A stretch of 64,000 nt of DNA from Lagopus muta (Eukaryota > Chordata > Aves > Galliformes > Phasianidae), in the NCBI RefSeq assembly GCF_023343835.1, contig NC_064433.1:180871777-180935776 (forward strand), written 5' to 3'. A program made the position numbers and the translations under genes. Positions 25,863 through 43,220 of this stretch are shown piece by piece (position 1 is the first letter of the stretch; each line of letters begins with the position of its first letter). The notes under the pieces are model-generated. The model was given only the letters and a program-made list of their open reading frames with translations. It was not told where the DNA came from and searched no databases.

Positions 25863-25868
25863 AATAAA
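25863..25868 (+). terminator. TMEM123: Candidate poly(A) signal, distal
   Basis: AATAAA about 1.86 kb after the stop, with T-rich sequence from about 25905. Confidence 0.4.
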
Positions 25869-25885
25869 GGAAGTTAAATCTTTGG

Positions 25886-28460
25886 AGTTAATGTATCAAT
25901 TTCAATTGGATTTTTATTTTATGAAATGCTCTTGTAAGTTCTTCAGCCATTTCTACAGTCACAGCAGTGGAAGAAGCGTTCACTCTGTATACTTTTCAAC
26001 GACCACAACCACGACACTTCTGTCCAGCTCAGTTGTGTAGCATACTTACTTGCGGGTGCCATATTTTAGTTGTTCCTTAACTCAGCTAGGCTTTATTTAT
26101 ATGGTAAAGATTATTCAATACTGTTTGTAGTCCATGCATCCACCAGGACACTGAAGCTGTTTGGTTTTTAAGAGTGCTGGTGCCTGAGCAAATGCTGTTC
26201 ATGTTTCTCCCTTTTTATTAGGAATCCCTCTGGTGACGTGTCACAGAACTGCATTTGCAGGGTGATGGTTTAAGACTGTCACCAGCAGTCAGATGATTTC
26301 ACTTTTTCACACAACCCAGACATTCACTTTTAATTACTAAAATTCACATTTTATACTTCCACATTAAAAATGAATTCACTTACTCCCTAATGCAGTCTTG
26401 GGAAGTCATTCACTGACTGCAGAACAGAGCCACTTTTGGGCACAGATCCAGAATGTTACTTTTTTCCTTCCTAAGTAACAAAAATGAAATAATAATAGTA
26501 ATAATAATAATTACTAATAATAATAATTAAGAAGTCTCAGGACTTTAACATTCCTCCTTCCTCCCACAGCTCTTTTTTATGCAGCACTCCCCTCCCCTGT
26601 ACTTTGCTGTTAATTCATAGCCTTTTCAGTTTTACTTTTTGGAGCCCAATATCAATGGCTTCAAGGCAGTCCAGAAATGTTAGAATGCTATATTTGGTTT
26701 AAAAAAAAAAAAAAAAGTATTAAGCTGATCAAAGTAACATGATCTTGCTTTTGGTGATTTGTACATGATCCCTTTGTAAAGCAGGTTTCATACAGTTCCT
26801 TTTTGTTCAGAGACTTACAGCTCTTATGTACTCATGGCATTCTCTCTTTTTGCCCTGAAGATCATTCTTAATGTGCTTTACTGAAAAAGATACCAATAAC
26901 AAAACAACAATTCCGTATAGATCAAATGTTGCCAAAAGCAAAACAAGTAGAATATCAACAGAGACTGAAAATCGCATAGGTAATGCAAGAGGTTAAGAAT
27001 TTAGTTGTGATACAGAAGCAGATAGGAACCAAAGCAGGCCTCTGCAGAATATGAACTTGCTCTCTAGACTGCGCTTAGCTATTTAACTCTCATAGAGGTG
27101 GCAGTCTTAAAGGCAGAAAAGTTATGCAAATGTAGGTATTTGCATCTGAGTGTTCTCCCCAAGAGTACAGTTATGGAGACTGTTTATTCCTCATGTTGAT
27201 CCTACAGTGCCCAGGCTGTACCTTGCATTAGAATTTAGTGTTTGCTTCACTGTAAAGCATGTTGAGGACTGGCACAATGATTATCCTTCAGTGTCAGGAC
27301 ATTGCTGTGCTTCAAAGTGCCAAATCCAGTAATGTAAATTGGAACTCAGAAACCACGGTGTTGCACCCAGCCAGCACGGAAGTGGAGGATGCTTCTAAAC
27401 AGGGCTCATCACAAAAGAAAAGCAACAAGTGATTGTAAAAACGGGATGGCTTTCCATTGTCATTGTTGTGTATTTGACAATTTTCTAGGCTTCATTCCTC
27501 GCTGGCAACTGAAGCTGTCTTCCAGATCACAATGCTAACTAATATGCTGCTCTCCATAAGTATCCAGCATTTCATGTTTCTCTGTGGAAAGAGTCGAGCA
27601 GCAGTGCGGCAAGCTGGGTAGATTTGAGTGGAGGAGATGAAGATGTGACTAACGGAAGTCACATGAGTGCTGAAAGGTTTTTCTAAAAATAAGCAGCAGG
27701 CCAAAACTAAATGTGAAGGCCACTTATAATGCATGGCTTGTCACGCAAATGACTTCATACTGTGTTTAGCATATTTTGTGCTACTTTGACTTGTTCAAAT
27801 GGAAAAAGTGACTCACTTTTTCTCTTTTGAAAATAGAACAGCAGGATCTGCTGTTTGAAGTTCTGCTTTTCTTGTCTACAGAACATAGACGATACTTCAG
27901 AGTCCTGACTTGATGGATCCTAAGCCATCAATGGGTCAGCAAGGGAGCTGGACTGGATTCTCAGTAGCTAAGTACTGGAGATTTTCTATTTCCTTAGGAG
28001 CAAGAGTAACCAACAGTGAGTAGTTAAAGCAGAGAGTACTTCTTTTTCAGAATATACCTCCTGCCTGAATTCATACACTGAGGTGGGTCACTTAGGACTA
28101 GCAAGAGAACTGAAGGTGCAGGTTTGGCACATCTGCTACACTAAGCATAATACTGTATGCCCTAGGCTCACTATGCAACAGTTGCCAGAACGCAGTGTTA
28201 AAGGCAGATGAACACTAATTCCACGTGGTTCTCCTCTTCTGATGTCCTTGTGAGGGTAGGCTGAAAGACTGCAAGAACTAAGTCTTGAGAAAGTCTCACT
28301 ATGATGTTACTAAAGAACTGCTGATCGTCATAAAAAAGTGCAACATAAAGCTCTTTTCTAGACTGTGCTAATGTTGTTCCTTGATATTTCATGCATGGCC
28401 ATCCATTTCAGCAGATGAGAGCAGTGCTCCATTACAACGTCTGTTGTCCATCTTGATCTT
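25886..28460. other. Spacer between convergent genes, part 1
   Basis: No gene recognised. Contains an AAT-type simple repeat (26488-26530) and an A-run at about 26701-26716. It could include still more distal TMEM123 3' UTR. Confidence 0.5.
26488..26530. repeat. (AAT)n simple repeat
   Basis: Interrupted ATA/AAT trinucleotide repeat of about 43 bases. Confidence 0.9.
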
Positions 28461-28797
28461 AGAATCATAGAACAGTTTGGGTTGGAGTGGACCTTATCAC
28501 CCAGCTCCAACCCCTGCCATGCGCTGGTTGCCCCCACCAGCTCAGCTGCCCAGAACCCATCCAGCCTGGCCTTGAGCACCTCCAGGGATGGGGCACCACA
28601 GCAATCTGGGCAGCTGTGCCAGGACCTTGCTGCCTTCTGAGTAAACAATTACCACCTAACATCTAACCTAAACCTCACCTCTTTTAGTTTAAAGCCACCC
28701 TCTCCTGTCGCTATCAGGCTGCATAAAAAGTCTCCCTCCTGCTTATAAGCTCTCTTCGTGTACTGGAAGGCCACAGTGAGGTCTCCCTGTAGAGCAC
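28461..28797 (-). mobile_element. CR1 LINE 3' fragment, reverse orientation
   Basis: Starts AGAATCATAGAACAGTTTGG (antisense octamer end) and continues with antisense 3' UTR and ORF2 tail: CCTTGAGCACCTCCAGGGAT, TTTTAGTTTAAAGCCACCC, TACTGGAAGGCCACAGTGAG. 5'-truncated, non-coding. Confidence 0.93.
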
Positions 28798-29345
28798 AAG
28801 TGGCAGGGCCAGCAGAGCTATACAGGAAGTGGGGCTGGAGGGACTTTGGGCTGAACTGTGGGAAGATCTGCACAACAGTTGTGGGACCGCAAAAATGACA
28901 CAGCTCTTCAGCTTCCCCAGTAAAAGCTCTGGAAAAATGCTTTCAAAGAAGGAGATAAGTGCAGAATGAAGTAGGTTCACAAGTAAGAAATGACTGTTCC
29001 TCTCCAAACATTGCTGAACACTGTGCAGACTGCCTTCTGTATGGTTTAACATTTTCCTAGGGTTCTGTTTACAAAGTGCTGCAGACAGTTTTACACAGCT
29101 GTCTTGGAATAGCGCTGAGAGCATAACTGCAGTGGCACAGAATTACCAAGCAGGGCAACCACAACCAGAGCAGGGAGGGGCAGAAAGCTGTAACCTAGAT
29201 TGGCCTTCCTGCCAAAACTGGGTCAAGGAACTTTACCCAGTGCTTTCTAAATTAAGTTCTCCCACTTCTCAGAATGCAGCTCTGCTGCCAGTGCTTCTGT
29301 GAGATGCCTGGGACTTTGAAAGCACTCAGCAGGCAGGGACAATTT
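28798..29345. other. Spacer between convergent genes, part 2
   Basis: Unique-looking sequence without a recognised gene or repeat. Confidence 0.45.
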
Positions 29346-29372
29346 TATATATATATATAAATATATATATAT

Positions 29373-29414
<42 letters not shown>
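29346..29414. repeat. (AT)n microsatellite array 1
   Basis: About 70 bases of nearly pure TA dinucleotide with occasional A or T interruptions. It generates spurious Tyr/Ile open frames. Confidence 0.97.
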
Positions 29415-29415
<1 letters not shown>

Positions 29416-29699
29416 TTGAAAGCAACATTTATGTGATTGCATCAGATAAATTATTGAATTGGTGATAAAGCTACAACAGTAGTGATATGTATTTATATCC
29501 AACATATACATGCTGGTTGTGAAAGGAGAGTGCAAAAATATCACTTATCAGATTTACTTGTAACCCATGAGAAAAGACACATCACTAAAACTGCTTTTAG
29601 CTGTCAAGGTGCTGGCCTTGATACTTCCTCCACCATCTAATCCAAATGGTTCTGAGCTTCTGATGAGTGAATAGTTTGATATATTGTTTTTAACATTTA

Positions 29700-29709
29700 C
29701 ATATATATA

Positions 29710-29740
<31 letters not shown>

Positions 29741-29892
29741 ATATATAATATATATATATTCATATATAAATATATAATAAATAATAATAAAATATATAAT
29801 AAATAAAATATATATATAAAAAATATATATAATAAAATATATAATAAATAAAAAAAAATAAATTTCATATATATATATATATATATATATTA
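29700..29892. repeat. (AT)n / AT-rich array 2
   Basis: About 190 bases composed almost entirely of A and T, alternating TA runs with AATAA and ATAAAT units; self-complementary over long stretches. The left flank (29415-29699) is ordinary sequence separating it from array 1. Confidence 0.95.
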
Positions 29893-30801
29893 GGGGCCTG
29901 AGATACCCTCAGACACCAGAAATGCCATTCACACCTGCATGAAGCACCTGAATCACTTGTTGCTAAAGCCCCGTATGTGCTGACATCCGAACTGTATGTA
30001 GTGACTGATATTGAAAAACACTGGCCCCATACAGGTCTAAAGAAAAACACAGCACAGTAATGGTTTGCCTGCTCCTGTTTTGCCCTACTATCTTCTCCAG
30101 GTCCCTCTTCAAAAAGCAGGGCTTCCACACCAGCACTTCTTGTTAGCCCTGCTCCTGCTCCCCATGCAGACTCTACCTTCATCAGTATGAAGTACAGCTG
30201 GTTCCAGTATTGCTGCTTTCCAAGTTTGAACATCAACTTCCAAGACATACACCTTACGCCCTATCAAGTTGGGGTTTTTTTGTTTGTTTGTTTGGTTTTT
30301 TTTTAATCATCTTTAGCTTTGTAAGACAAAAGAGCCTTTAGGAAGTTCAAAAGCAGAAGGATGTTAATCAAAGCTGCTTAAAGTTATGTTCTATGTTTGA
30401 AATATTTGCATTTTATATTGCAAAATTAAAGGAATTACATATAATACCGTTGGACAAAAGTACAGCTAAAGAATCCTATGCACTGCAAGGTACGTATGTG
30501 AAAGTGGTGCTAGGTGTTGTACAGTATTAAAGCAGCACTGCATAAACTATGAAAGAATGGATGAAGTCAGCGTCACTGAGTTCACACTACAAACATGTAA
30601 AGATGAACCACTCCTCCCCAAGACTGCAAAGCAAGACTGCTTCAAGAACAGTACCTCCAGTATTACTTCTAAGGGACTATCTTGCTTAGAGATGCAGAGG
30701 AAAGACAAACAAGAACTAAAATGCATTTGCACAATTGCCTTCACTAAATCTGCAATACTACTGATGGAAACACCCAGAATCTGCTAACAAATCAGTCACG
30801 T
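29893..30801. other. Spacer between convergent genes, part 3
   Basis: No gene recognised. Includes a T/G-rich simple stretch around 30270-30305. A 127-codon reverse frame over 29865-30248 runs into the AT array and has no recognisable domain. Confidence 0.45.
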
Positions 30802-31620
30802 AGAATCATAGCATCATTAAGGCTGGAGAAGACCTCTGAGATCATCCAGTCCAACTGTCTACCTACCATTAAGACTGCCCACTAAACCATGTCCTTCAGT
30901 ACTACACCTACCCTTTCCTTAAAACCTTCAGTGACTCCATCACCTCCTTGGACAGCCTGTTCCAATACCTCACCACTCTCTCTGAGAAGAAATTTTTCCT
31001 AATATCCAACCTGAACCTCCCCTGGTGCAACTTGAGGCCATTCCCTCTCATCCTACTGCTCTTACCTTGGAAAAGAAGCTGAACCCTTCCCTCACCACTA
31101 TGTAGGCAGTTGTAGAAAGCAATAAAGTCTCCGCTGAGCCTCCTCTTCTTTAAACTGAACAATCCCAGTTCCCTCAGCTGCTTTTCATAAGGCCTGTGAT
31201 CCAAGACACTTCGCAGCTCTGCTGCCCTTCTCAGGGCACACTCCAGGGTCTCGATTTCTTTTTTGTATTGAGGCCCAAAACTGAACACAGTACTCGAGGT
31301 GTGGCCTCACCAGGTCTGAGCACAGAGGGTTGTCCCTGCTCCTGCTGGCTGCACTATTGCTGATACAAGCCAGGATGCCATTCCCTTCTTGGTCACCTGG
31401 GCACACTGCTGGCTCACATTCACAAAGCATCACCCAACTCCCAGATCCTTCTCTTTCACAGCGTCTTCCAGCCACTCTACCCCAAGCCCATAGCATTACC
31501 TGGGGTTGTTGTGGCCAAAGTGCAGGACCCAGCACTTGGACTTGTTCAACTTCATCCCAGTGGCCCCAGCCCATCAGTCCAGCCTGTCTCCAGGCACCCT
31601 CAGAAAGATGTGGCTGCAGT
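30802..31620 (-). mobile_element. CR1 LINE fragment, older subfamily, reverse
   Basis: A longer antisense CR1 copy: 3' end TAGAATCATAGCATCATTAA, then the GATCATCCAGTCCAACTGTC block typical of a CR1 subfamily different from the other copies here. ORF2 tail antisense follows: AATTTTTCCTAATATCCAACC, CATTCCCTCTCATCCTACTG, TTGTATTGAGGCCCAAAACTG, and an upstream GTTGTTGTGGCCAAAGTGCAGGACCC-type segment near 31505-31530. Frames are interrupted. At about 0.8 kb it is the longest CR1 in the window. Confidence 0.93.
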
Positions 31621-32536
31621 TCTGCTATAAATACAACATACAGCTCAGTCCATGCAGGAACTCAGCAGGCAGACTGCCAAGCCAGGAGACCCAGAGGTTT
31701 CCTTGAAAGACTCAGACAAGGGCGCTTTTGTTGATCTACTGTTCAGATGTACAACAGGAAAGATACATACAAACACCACCCATGTCACATCTTCATGCAT
31801 GAATGGCAATCTGCTAGAAACAAGCATTTCCCTGCATAATGCAGGTCTTGCTCTGAACAGTAAGCAGCCATTTCACTGTCACCAAATCACATAACCAGAC
31901 ACAAGCTGTACAGCTTCTGCCACCTTCATGTCTGTGGAGTGCTTTTTACAAAAGATGTGTACACATAAGATCTATAGGTGAAGCGATGGGAGTCAGTTAC
32001 ACATCTACACCTTGCCACCATCCTGGAACTTGAGAAACAGCATTTTCATATCACACTAGAACAAAAGACACTTAAATATTGTTATACACAGGTGTGAAGA
32101 TTGAGAAGCCTACAAACACTTCAACATTACCATGGAACTCGGAAAGATGAGGTCTGACAAATCGGCAACACTGCAGGATTTGATAGCTGCCCCAGCATAT
32201 TCTTCCCCTAAAATCTGATGTTAAGGCCTTGAAAAATATCCATGAATACTTTCTCCCCCATAGAGGTGAGTTATCTCCCCAGCGCAGGGAGATAGAGCAG
32301 AAAAAGGTAAAGAGCCAATAGTTAAAGCAGTCACGGGATTACCAGCTCACAAAACAATCCCAAGGCTTCCAAGGAGGCTGGGAGATCTTACTATTAAATT
32401 GCACAGTCACTGTAAACTTTTAAATACAGCATTTACATTTTAATTTTTCAACATTAAGGTTAGACTGCTACACAGCTACCCTTCATTTAATCTCCAGGTC
32501 TTTAAAACCATTCCTGGTCACAGTTTCTATTCTTTG
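31621..32536. other. Spacer before the cIAP gene 3' end
   Basis: Nothing recognised. This may lie beyond the cIAP transcript end. Confidence 0.45.

Positions 32537-32572
<36 letters not shown>
32537..32572 (+). repeat. Pure A36 homopolymer
   Basis: 36 consecutive A residues with no interruption; poly(T) when read along the cIAP transcript direction. No recognised retroposon body precedes it. Confidence 0.97.
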
Positions 32573-32574
<2 letters not shown>

Positions 32575-32601
32575 GAGACAGAAGGAAGTACCAGATGCTG
32601 C

Positions 32602-32607
32602 TTTATT
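32602..32607 (-). terminator. BIRC2: Candidate distal poly(A) signal of cIAP gene
   Basis: AATAAA on the - strand, about 1.57 kb after the stop codon. Confidence 0.35.
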
Positions 32608-33901
32608 TAACTAATAATAATAATGTCAGAAGTGTGAATCCCCTACTTTGGGGGAGTGAAACACCAAAGACCGCAGAACTGAAAAAACTTCTGATGGAGA
32701 AGTTTAGTGACTGCAGCCTACAGAGAAAAGCCAACAATGAGAACAGAATAAACGAGCACTCATTTGCTAAGTAAAAATATTTTTAATTCTTTCTTCATAT
32801 AAACTGTTATTAATATACATTACACAAATATCTAAACACAATCAAAAACTTTAGAAAGTCTTGCTTTTCCTGCAACAGTTAGCCTATTTTCTCCCCCTGG
32901 TCTACAAGAAAACCAAACCAGAAGAACAGTAGCTGAAATTCACTATCAAAGAACATCCCTCTGAATTGTTTCCTCACATCCTGTACTGACCTTACATAGG
33001 AAGATGCTGGAGGCAGAGGGTGCTTACAAAGATGGCCTCTGTGAGAAGAGACCATAGGCTGACAGACTTAACCAGTTCCAACAGGGACTCACGGCTGGCA
33101 AAAAACAATCCAGTGAGCAATGCTGGTTACATTCGATAGCAGATTTAAGAAAGAGTAAACACCTCTAGACAAGCAGCTGGGAGAGACAAGGGAGAAAAAA
33201 AAAAAGAGTGAAACAGCCCTGCAGCCACCAAGGTCAATGCAGGAGGAGGGCAAGAGCAGCTCCTGGCACCAGAGCAGACTGCCTTGACCATGGTGGATCA
33301 GGCTGTCCCCCAGTAGCCCATAGAGGATCACAGCAGAGCAGATATCCACCTGCTGGCAGAGCATCCTCTGTGAGGTGTAGGTTGGATATGAAGCTCCTGC
33401 AGAAGCAGGCTCCTACTAGAAACTGTGGCTCTGGAGAGCAACCCCCATAGACAGGCTTTCTGGCAGGGACTGCACACATGGGGCAGACCCACACCAGAGT
33501 AGTCTGTTCTGTAAGAGCAGTTCTATACTTGAGTCTTCAGAAGCAGCAGGCATGAATAAAAGCCACATTCTGGGCAGGGAGGAGGCAGAAGAGTTAGGAA
33601 TAAAGCTGAGCCTAAGAAGGCAGCAGAGGTGGGGAGGAAGGTGGTCTGTTCTAGTAATAGTAGGACAGCGAGAACTAACTATCAGTAAATTAAATTCACA
33701 TTCACCCCATCACTCTGCCTATGACAGAGATTCTTGAGCCATCTCCCACTCATTATCTTGACCCATGTACTTTTCTATCCTATCTTCTTGCCCCACCTTG
33801 TTAAGGAATGAGAGAACAAAGTTAGCCCACCACACATCAAGGAATAAATGCATGATGAAGACTTATGCAAAGCTCCATTTGAGAAACTTGACCAGAGGGG
33901 T

Positions 33902-33907
33902 TTTATT
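33902..33907 (-). terminator. BIRC2: Candidate proximal poly(A) signal of cIAP gene
   Basis: AATAAA on the - strand, about 270 bases after the stop codon. Confidence 0.35.
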
Positions 33908-34176
33908 ATTCAGATAACAGCATACTAATGGAACTACTTTCCTTAGAAAGGAAACATCATCTTAGTACTGAGTTAGTGTTATAAATAGGAATTTTCTTTG
34001 GCAAGCAAGACCCAAAATATTCATTATGTTGATACGCTCCACTGTTACACAAACTGTGTTAGATAACTGATTAATCATCTTCTGTAACACAGTTTTCCCA
34101 TTCTGGAGACATTGCTGGTTTAAGCATGAATGTTTCAGTCATCTGTTGGGCAGAGATATTCTGCAAGTTCCCCTCC

Positions 34177-40855
<6,679 letters not shown>

Positions 40856-40957
40856 AATGAACTGTTGTTGGAAAAAATGGGACAAGTCTTCCTCTGGGAG
40901 GTAGTTGTGTGCACTAAAGGCAATTCCGAATAACCCTTGCCTATATAAATTAAGAAC

Positions 40958-42712
40958 CTGGAAATGAAATATTTACGTGCAACTTTGAATGCACTGTATG
41001 AACAGAATCAGACACGTGACTATCAGACTTAAAACATTTGTACTTGAGTCTGCACAACTGCTTCCTGTGCAAAAGCTGATCCATCCCACTGACAAATACA
41101 GGTATGTCAGAGGACTTTCCCTCACGCTACACAGTAACATCATGTGCTTTCCCTTTGCTGTGGAGAGCAGTACTGATCAGTCAGGCAGGTGGGGTTAGGG
41201 CCCTTAGGGGAAAGCCTCAAATGGGTTTATCAAAATCCTTCCGTTAATAAAGAAACTAAAACGGTGGGTGAAGGACACGTTGCATTTCCCAGTTTAAAAT
41301 ACTGCCAAGTGATTTAAAAACTATTTCACCCTATGCAGCTGAGCAATGATACAAACAAAATTTCAGTTTATGAATCTCATTAGGAATCTCAAAAGAGCCC
41401 CTGAACTGATGTAACTGAATTGATCTAGTCTATTTCCAACTGCTGAACTGCCAAAAATAGCCTTGACACATGAATATTGTTGTAAGAACCGCTAAGATTT
41501 CAGAAGTCAGTTTACACTCCACTTCACTTATATTAAGCTCAGCTATGAGATGTAATAAATCCTATACACTGCCTGTGACAAGGATGAGTTATCTTAACTA
41601 ACAAGCCTGGAACAGCCCCAGGCTCTTCTATCTATAGCAGCACAGAATGAACAGCACAGTGTTTCAGTTTTAACCTGGTGCCTTAGTTACAAGTATGCAG
41701 TTATCACCTTTAACATAAATAAACTGCTTTGCATTGGGACATAACACCTCATAGTGATAAATTAAGGTTTTTCTGTATGCCATGTTCATAAAGCAAACAG
41801 AACCCTTGGGTAAAAGGAGAAAACAGCCTTAGTTTCTTTATTTGTGCACAGAACTACCTCCCAGAGTCCAGACTTAAGTCCCGTTTGAGGTGCCTACGCC
41901 TCCATGCTGGTACTGACTGATCACAAAGAAAAACTGTGAATGTCTGTAATTTCAATCAGCGCTTTTGTGTGGAACGAAACCTGTGATGGAAAAAAGAGAG
42001 GAGCGTTTCAAAATACACGAAACGACGAGCGTGCAATAGCGAGATAAGCAGAAGCTACAAATAGAAGCGCTAAAAGTGCAAAGCAAGCTTCTCTGAAACG
42101 GCAGCTCGCTCCCTTCAGGAAACGCGCCGTGGCACGGCCGGCTCTCGCCCGGTTCCCGTCACACGCGCAGGAGCTCCGTGCGCGCACAGCGCTGCGGCGG
42201 ATGGAGCCGGCAGCCCGGCTCCCGCTGCAAAACTGCGCGAACATCGCGTACTGAGGAAGGCACGGCCGTTCAGATGGCCTTAAGCCTAAAGGACCTCAGG
42301 CAACGGGGATTCAATTTTATTACACCGCCAGGTTAAAGCCACCAGAGCCCTCGTTTAGTTAAGCGCGACAAGCTCCGCAGAAAAGCGTTGAAAGGACGGA
42401 CGCGTCACGCCGACACAGCCCCGAAAAACCCCTCCGGAAGCGGTGGGCCGCTTCCCCGCCGCCTCCGTTCTGCGTGCGGCCTCGGCTCGCTGCCGAGCCC
42501 CGATGACAGCGAGCCGCCAAGCGCGGCGGAGCTCGGTCGCTCTCCCGCCTGCCTAAAGCCGGCTGCAGCGGCAGGAGCGGCGCAGTCCGCGCGGCCCCGA
42601 CAGCCGCCCCGCGGCCCCACGCTCCCGCCGCGCCGCGCCGCCCCGCTCGCCCCCGGCCCTACCCTTACCCCCACGCCGACGCCGCGGCCCCGCCGGGTCC
42701 CCCCCGACTCAC
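40958..42712 (-). other. BIRC2: Probable cIAP intron 1 and 5' region
   Basis: A sequence reading GCT|GTGAGT on the - strand puts a good donor at 42712-42707 within the CpG island, so an untranslated exon 1 may end near 42713 and be joined to the acceptor at 40957. The exon 1 start is not identifiable. No transposon recognised inside. Confidence 0.5.
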
Positions 42713-42796
42713 AGCTTTCCCCCGCGGCTTCCGCCGGCTGCTTCCAGCAGACGGGCCGGCCGCTCTCTATATGCACCGAGGAGCGGCCCCCGGCCC

Positions 42797-42806
42797 GGGG
42801 AACTCC
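42797..42806. promoter_or_regulatory. BIRC2: kappaB-like site 1
   Basis: GGGGAACTCC fits the NF-kappaB consensus GGGRNWYYCC. It lies about 85 bases upstream of the candidate exon 1 donor. Confidence 0.5.
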
Positions 42807-43087
42807 GAGGGAGCGTCAGGGCCGGGAAGCCGCCGGAAAGCCCCAGCGGCGCGCATGCGCCGCACAACGAAGGGGCGGTGACTCTGTCCTGTCCCGGCCG
42901 TGGCGGCGGCTTATGGCTTCGATGCTCCGCCCCACCTCGAGCCTCGGCCGCTTTCCCCCTCGCCCACCTCGCCCCCCTCGCCGTCCGGACCCCCTCAGAA
43001 GCCGCTGCGTCCCCGCTGGCCGTTTGCTGAGCGGGGAGCGGTGCCGCGCGGCGCTGGGCGGGACGCCGGGTGCTTTCCTGGCGGTGC

Positions 43088-43097
43088 GGGGTTCCCC
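43088..43097. promoter_or_regulatory. BIRC2: kappaB-like site 2 (near-palindromic)
   Basis: GGGGTTCCCC fits GGGRNWYYCC and is nearly self-complementary. Confidence 0.45.
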
Positions 43098-43129
43098 CGC
43101 ACTCGACGTTCTTCCCCTGCGAGGCGGGC

Positions 43130-43139
43130 GGGGGTTTCC
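43130..43139. promoter_or_regulatory. BIRC2: kappaB-like site 3
   Basis: GGGGGTTTCC fits GGGRNWYYCC, 33 bases from the end of site 2. Confidence 0.45.
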
Positions 43140-43220
43140 AGGCCGTGCCCCGGGCTGTGCCGCGTGCTGCGCGCTCGGCACGCGGAGTTCTCCTCAGGGG
43201 GCTGCCGGTGCCTTCCTACC

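Larger units (their letters stand above)
24006..25885 (+). other. TMEM123: Probable TMEM123 3' UTR
   Basis: No open frame or repeat that I can name. AATAAA hexamers at 24757, 25532 and 25863 provide possible ends, giving 3' UTRs of about 0.8, 1.5 or 1.9 kb. Mammalian TMEM123 has a long 3' UTR, so the distal sites are plausible. The exact end is not visible. Confidence 0.55.
32602..34176 (-). other. BIRC2: Probable cIAP (BIRC2) 3' UTR
   Basis: Downstream of the cIAP stop on the - strand. Reverse-strand AATAAA hexamers (TTTATT on +) at 33902-33907 and 32602-32607 would give 3' UTRs of about 0.27 or 1.57 kb. No coding frame that I can support. Confidence 0.5.
42090..43220 (-). promoter_or_regulatory. 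BIRC2: CpG island / cIAP gene promoter
   Basis: About 1.1 kb of dense CpG with GC-box-like runs (for example AGGGGCGGTG near 42869), 1.3 to 2.4 kb upstream of the cIAP start codon. It is the obvious promoter of the - strand gene and could fire divergently. Long open frames on both strands (for example 42388-43224 on +) are Pro/Arg/Ala-rich composition artefacts. It contains three kappaB-like decamers. Confidence 0.82.

Noticed and set aside
29326..29868. Tyr/Ile-rich open frames on the reverse strand
   Set aside because: They are translations of (AT)n arrays.
33234..33494. 86-codon cysteine-containing reverse frame downstream of the cIAP stop
   Set aside because: Cysteines do not fit a RING or zinc-finger spacing and there is no splice signal linking it to the gene; it is likely 3' UTR.
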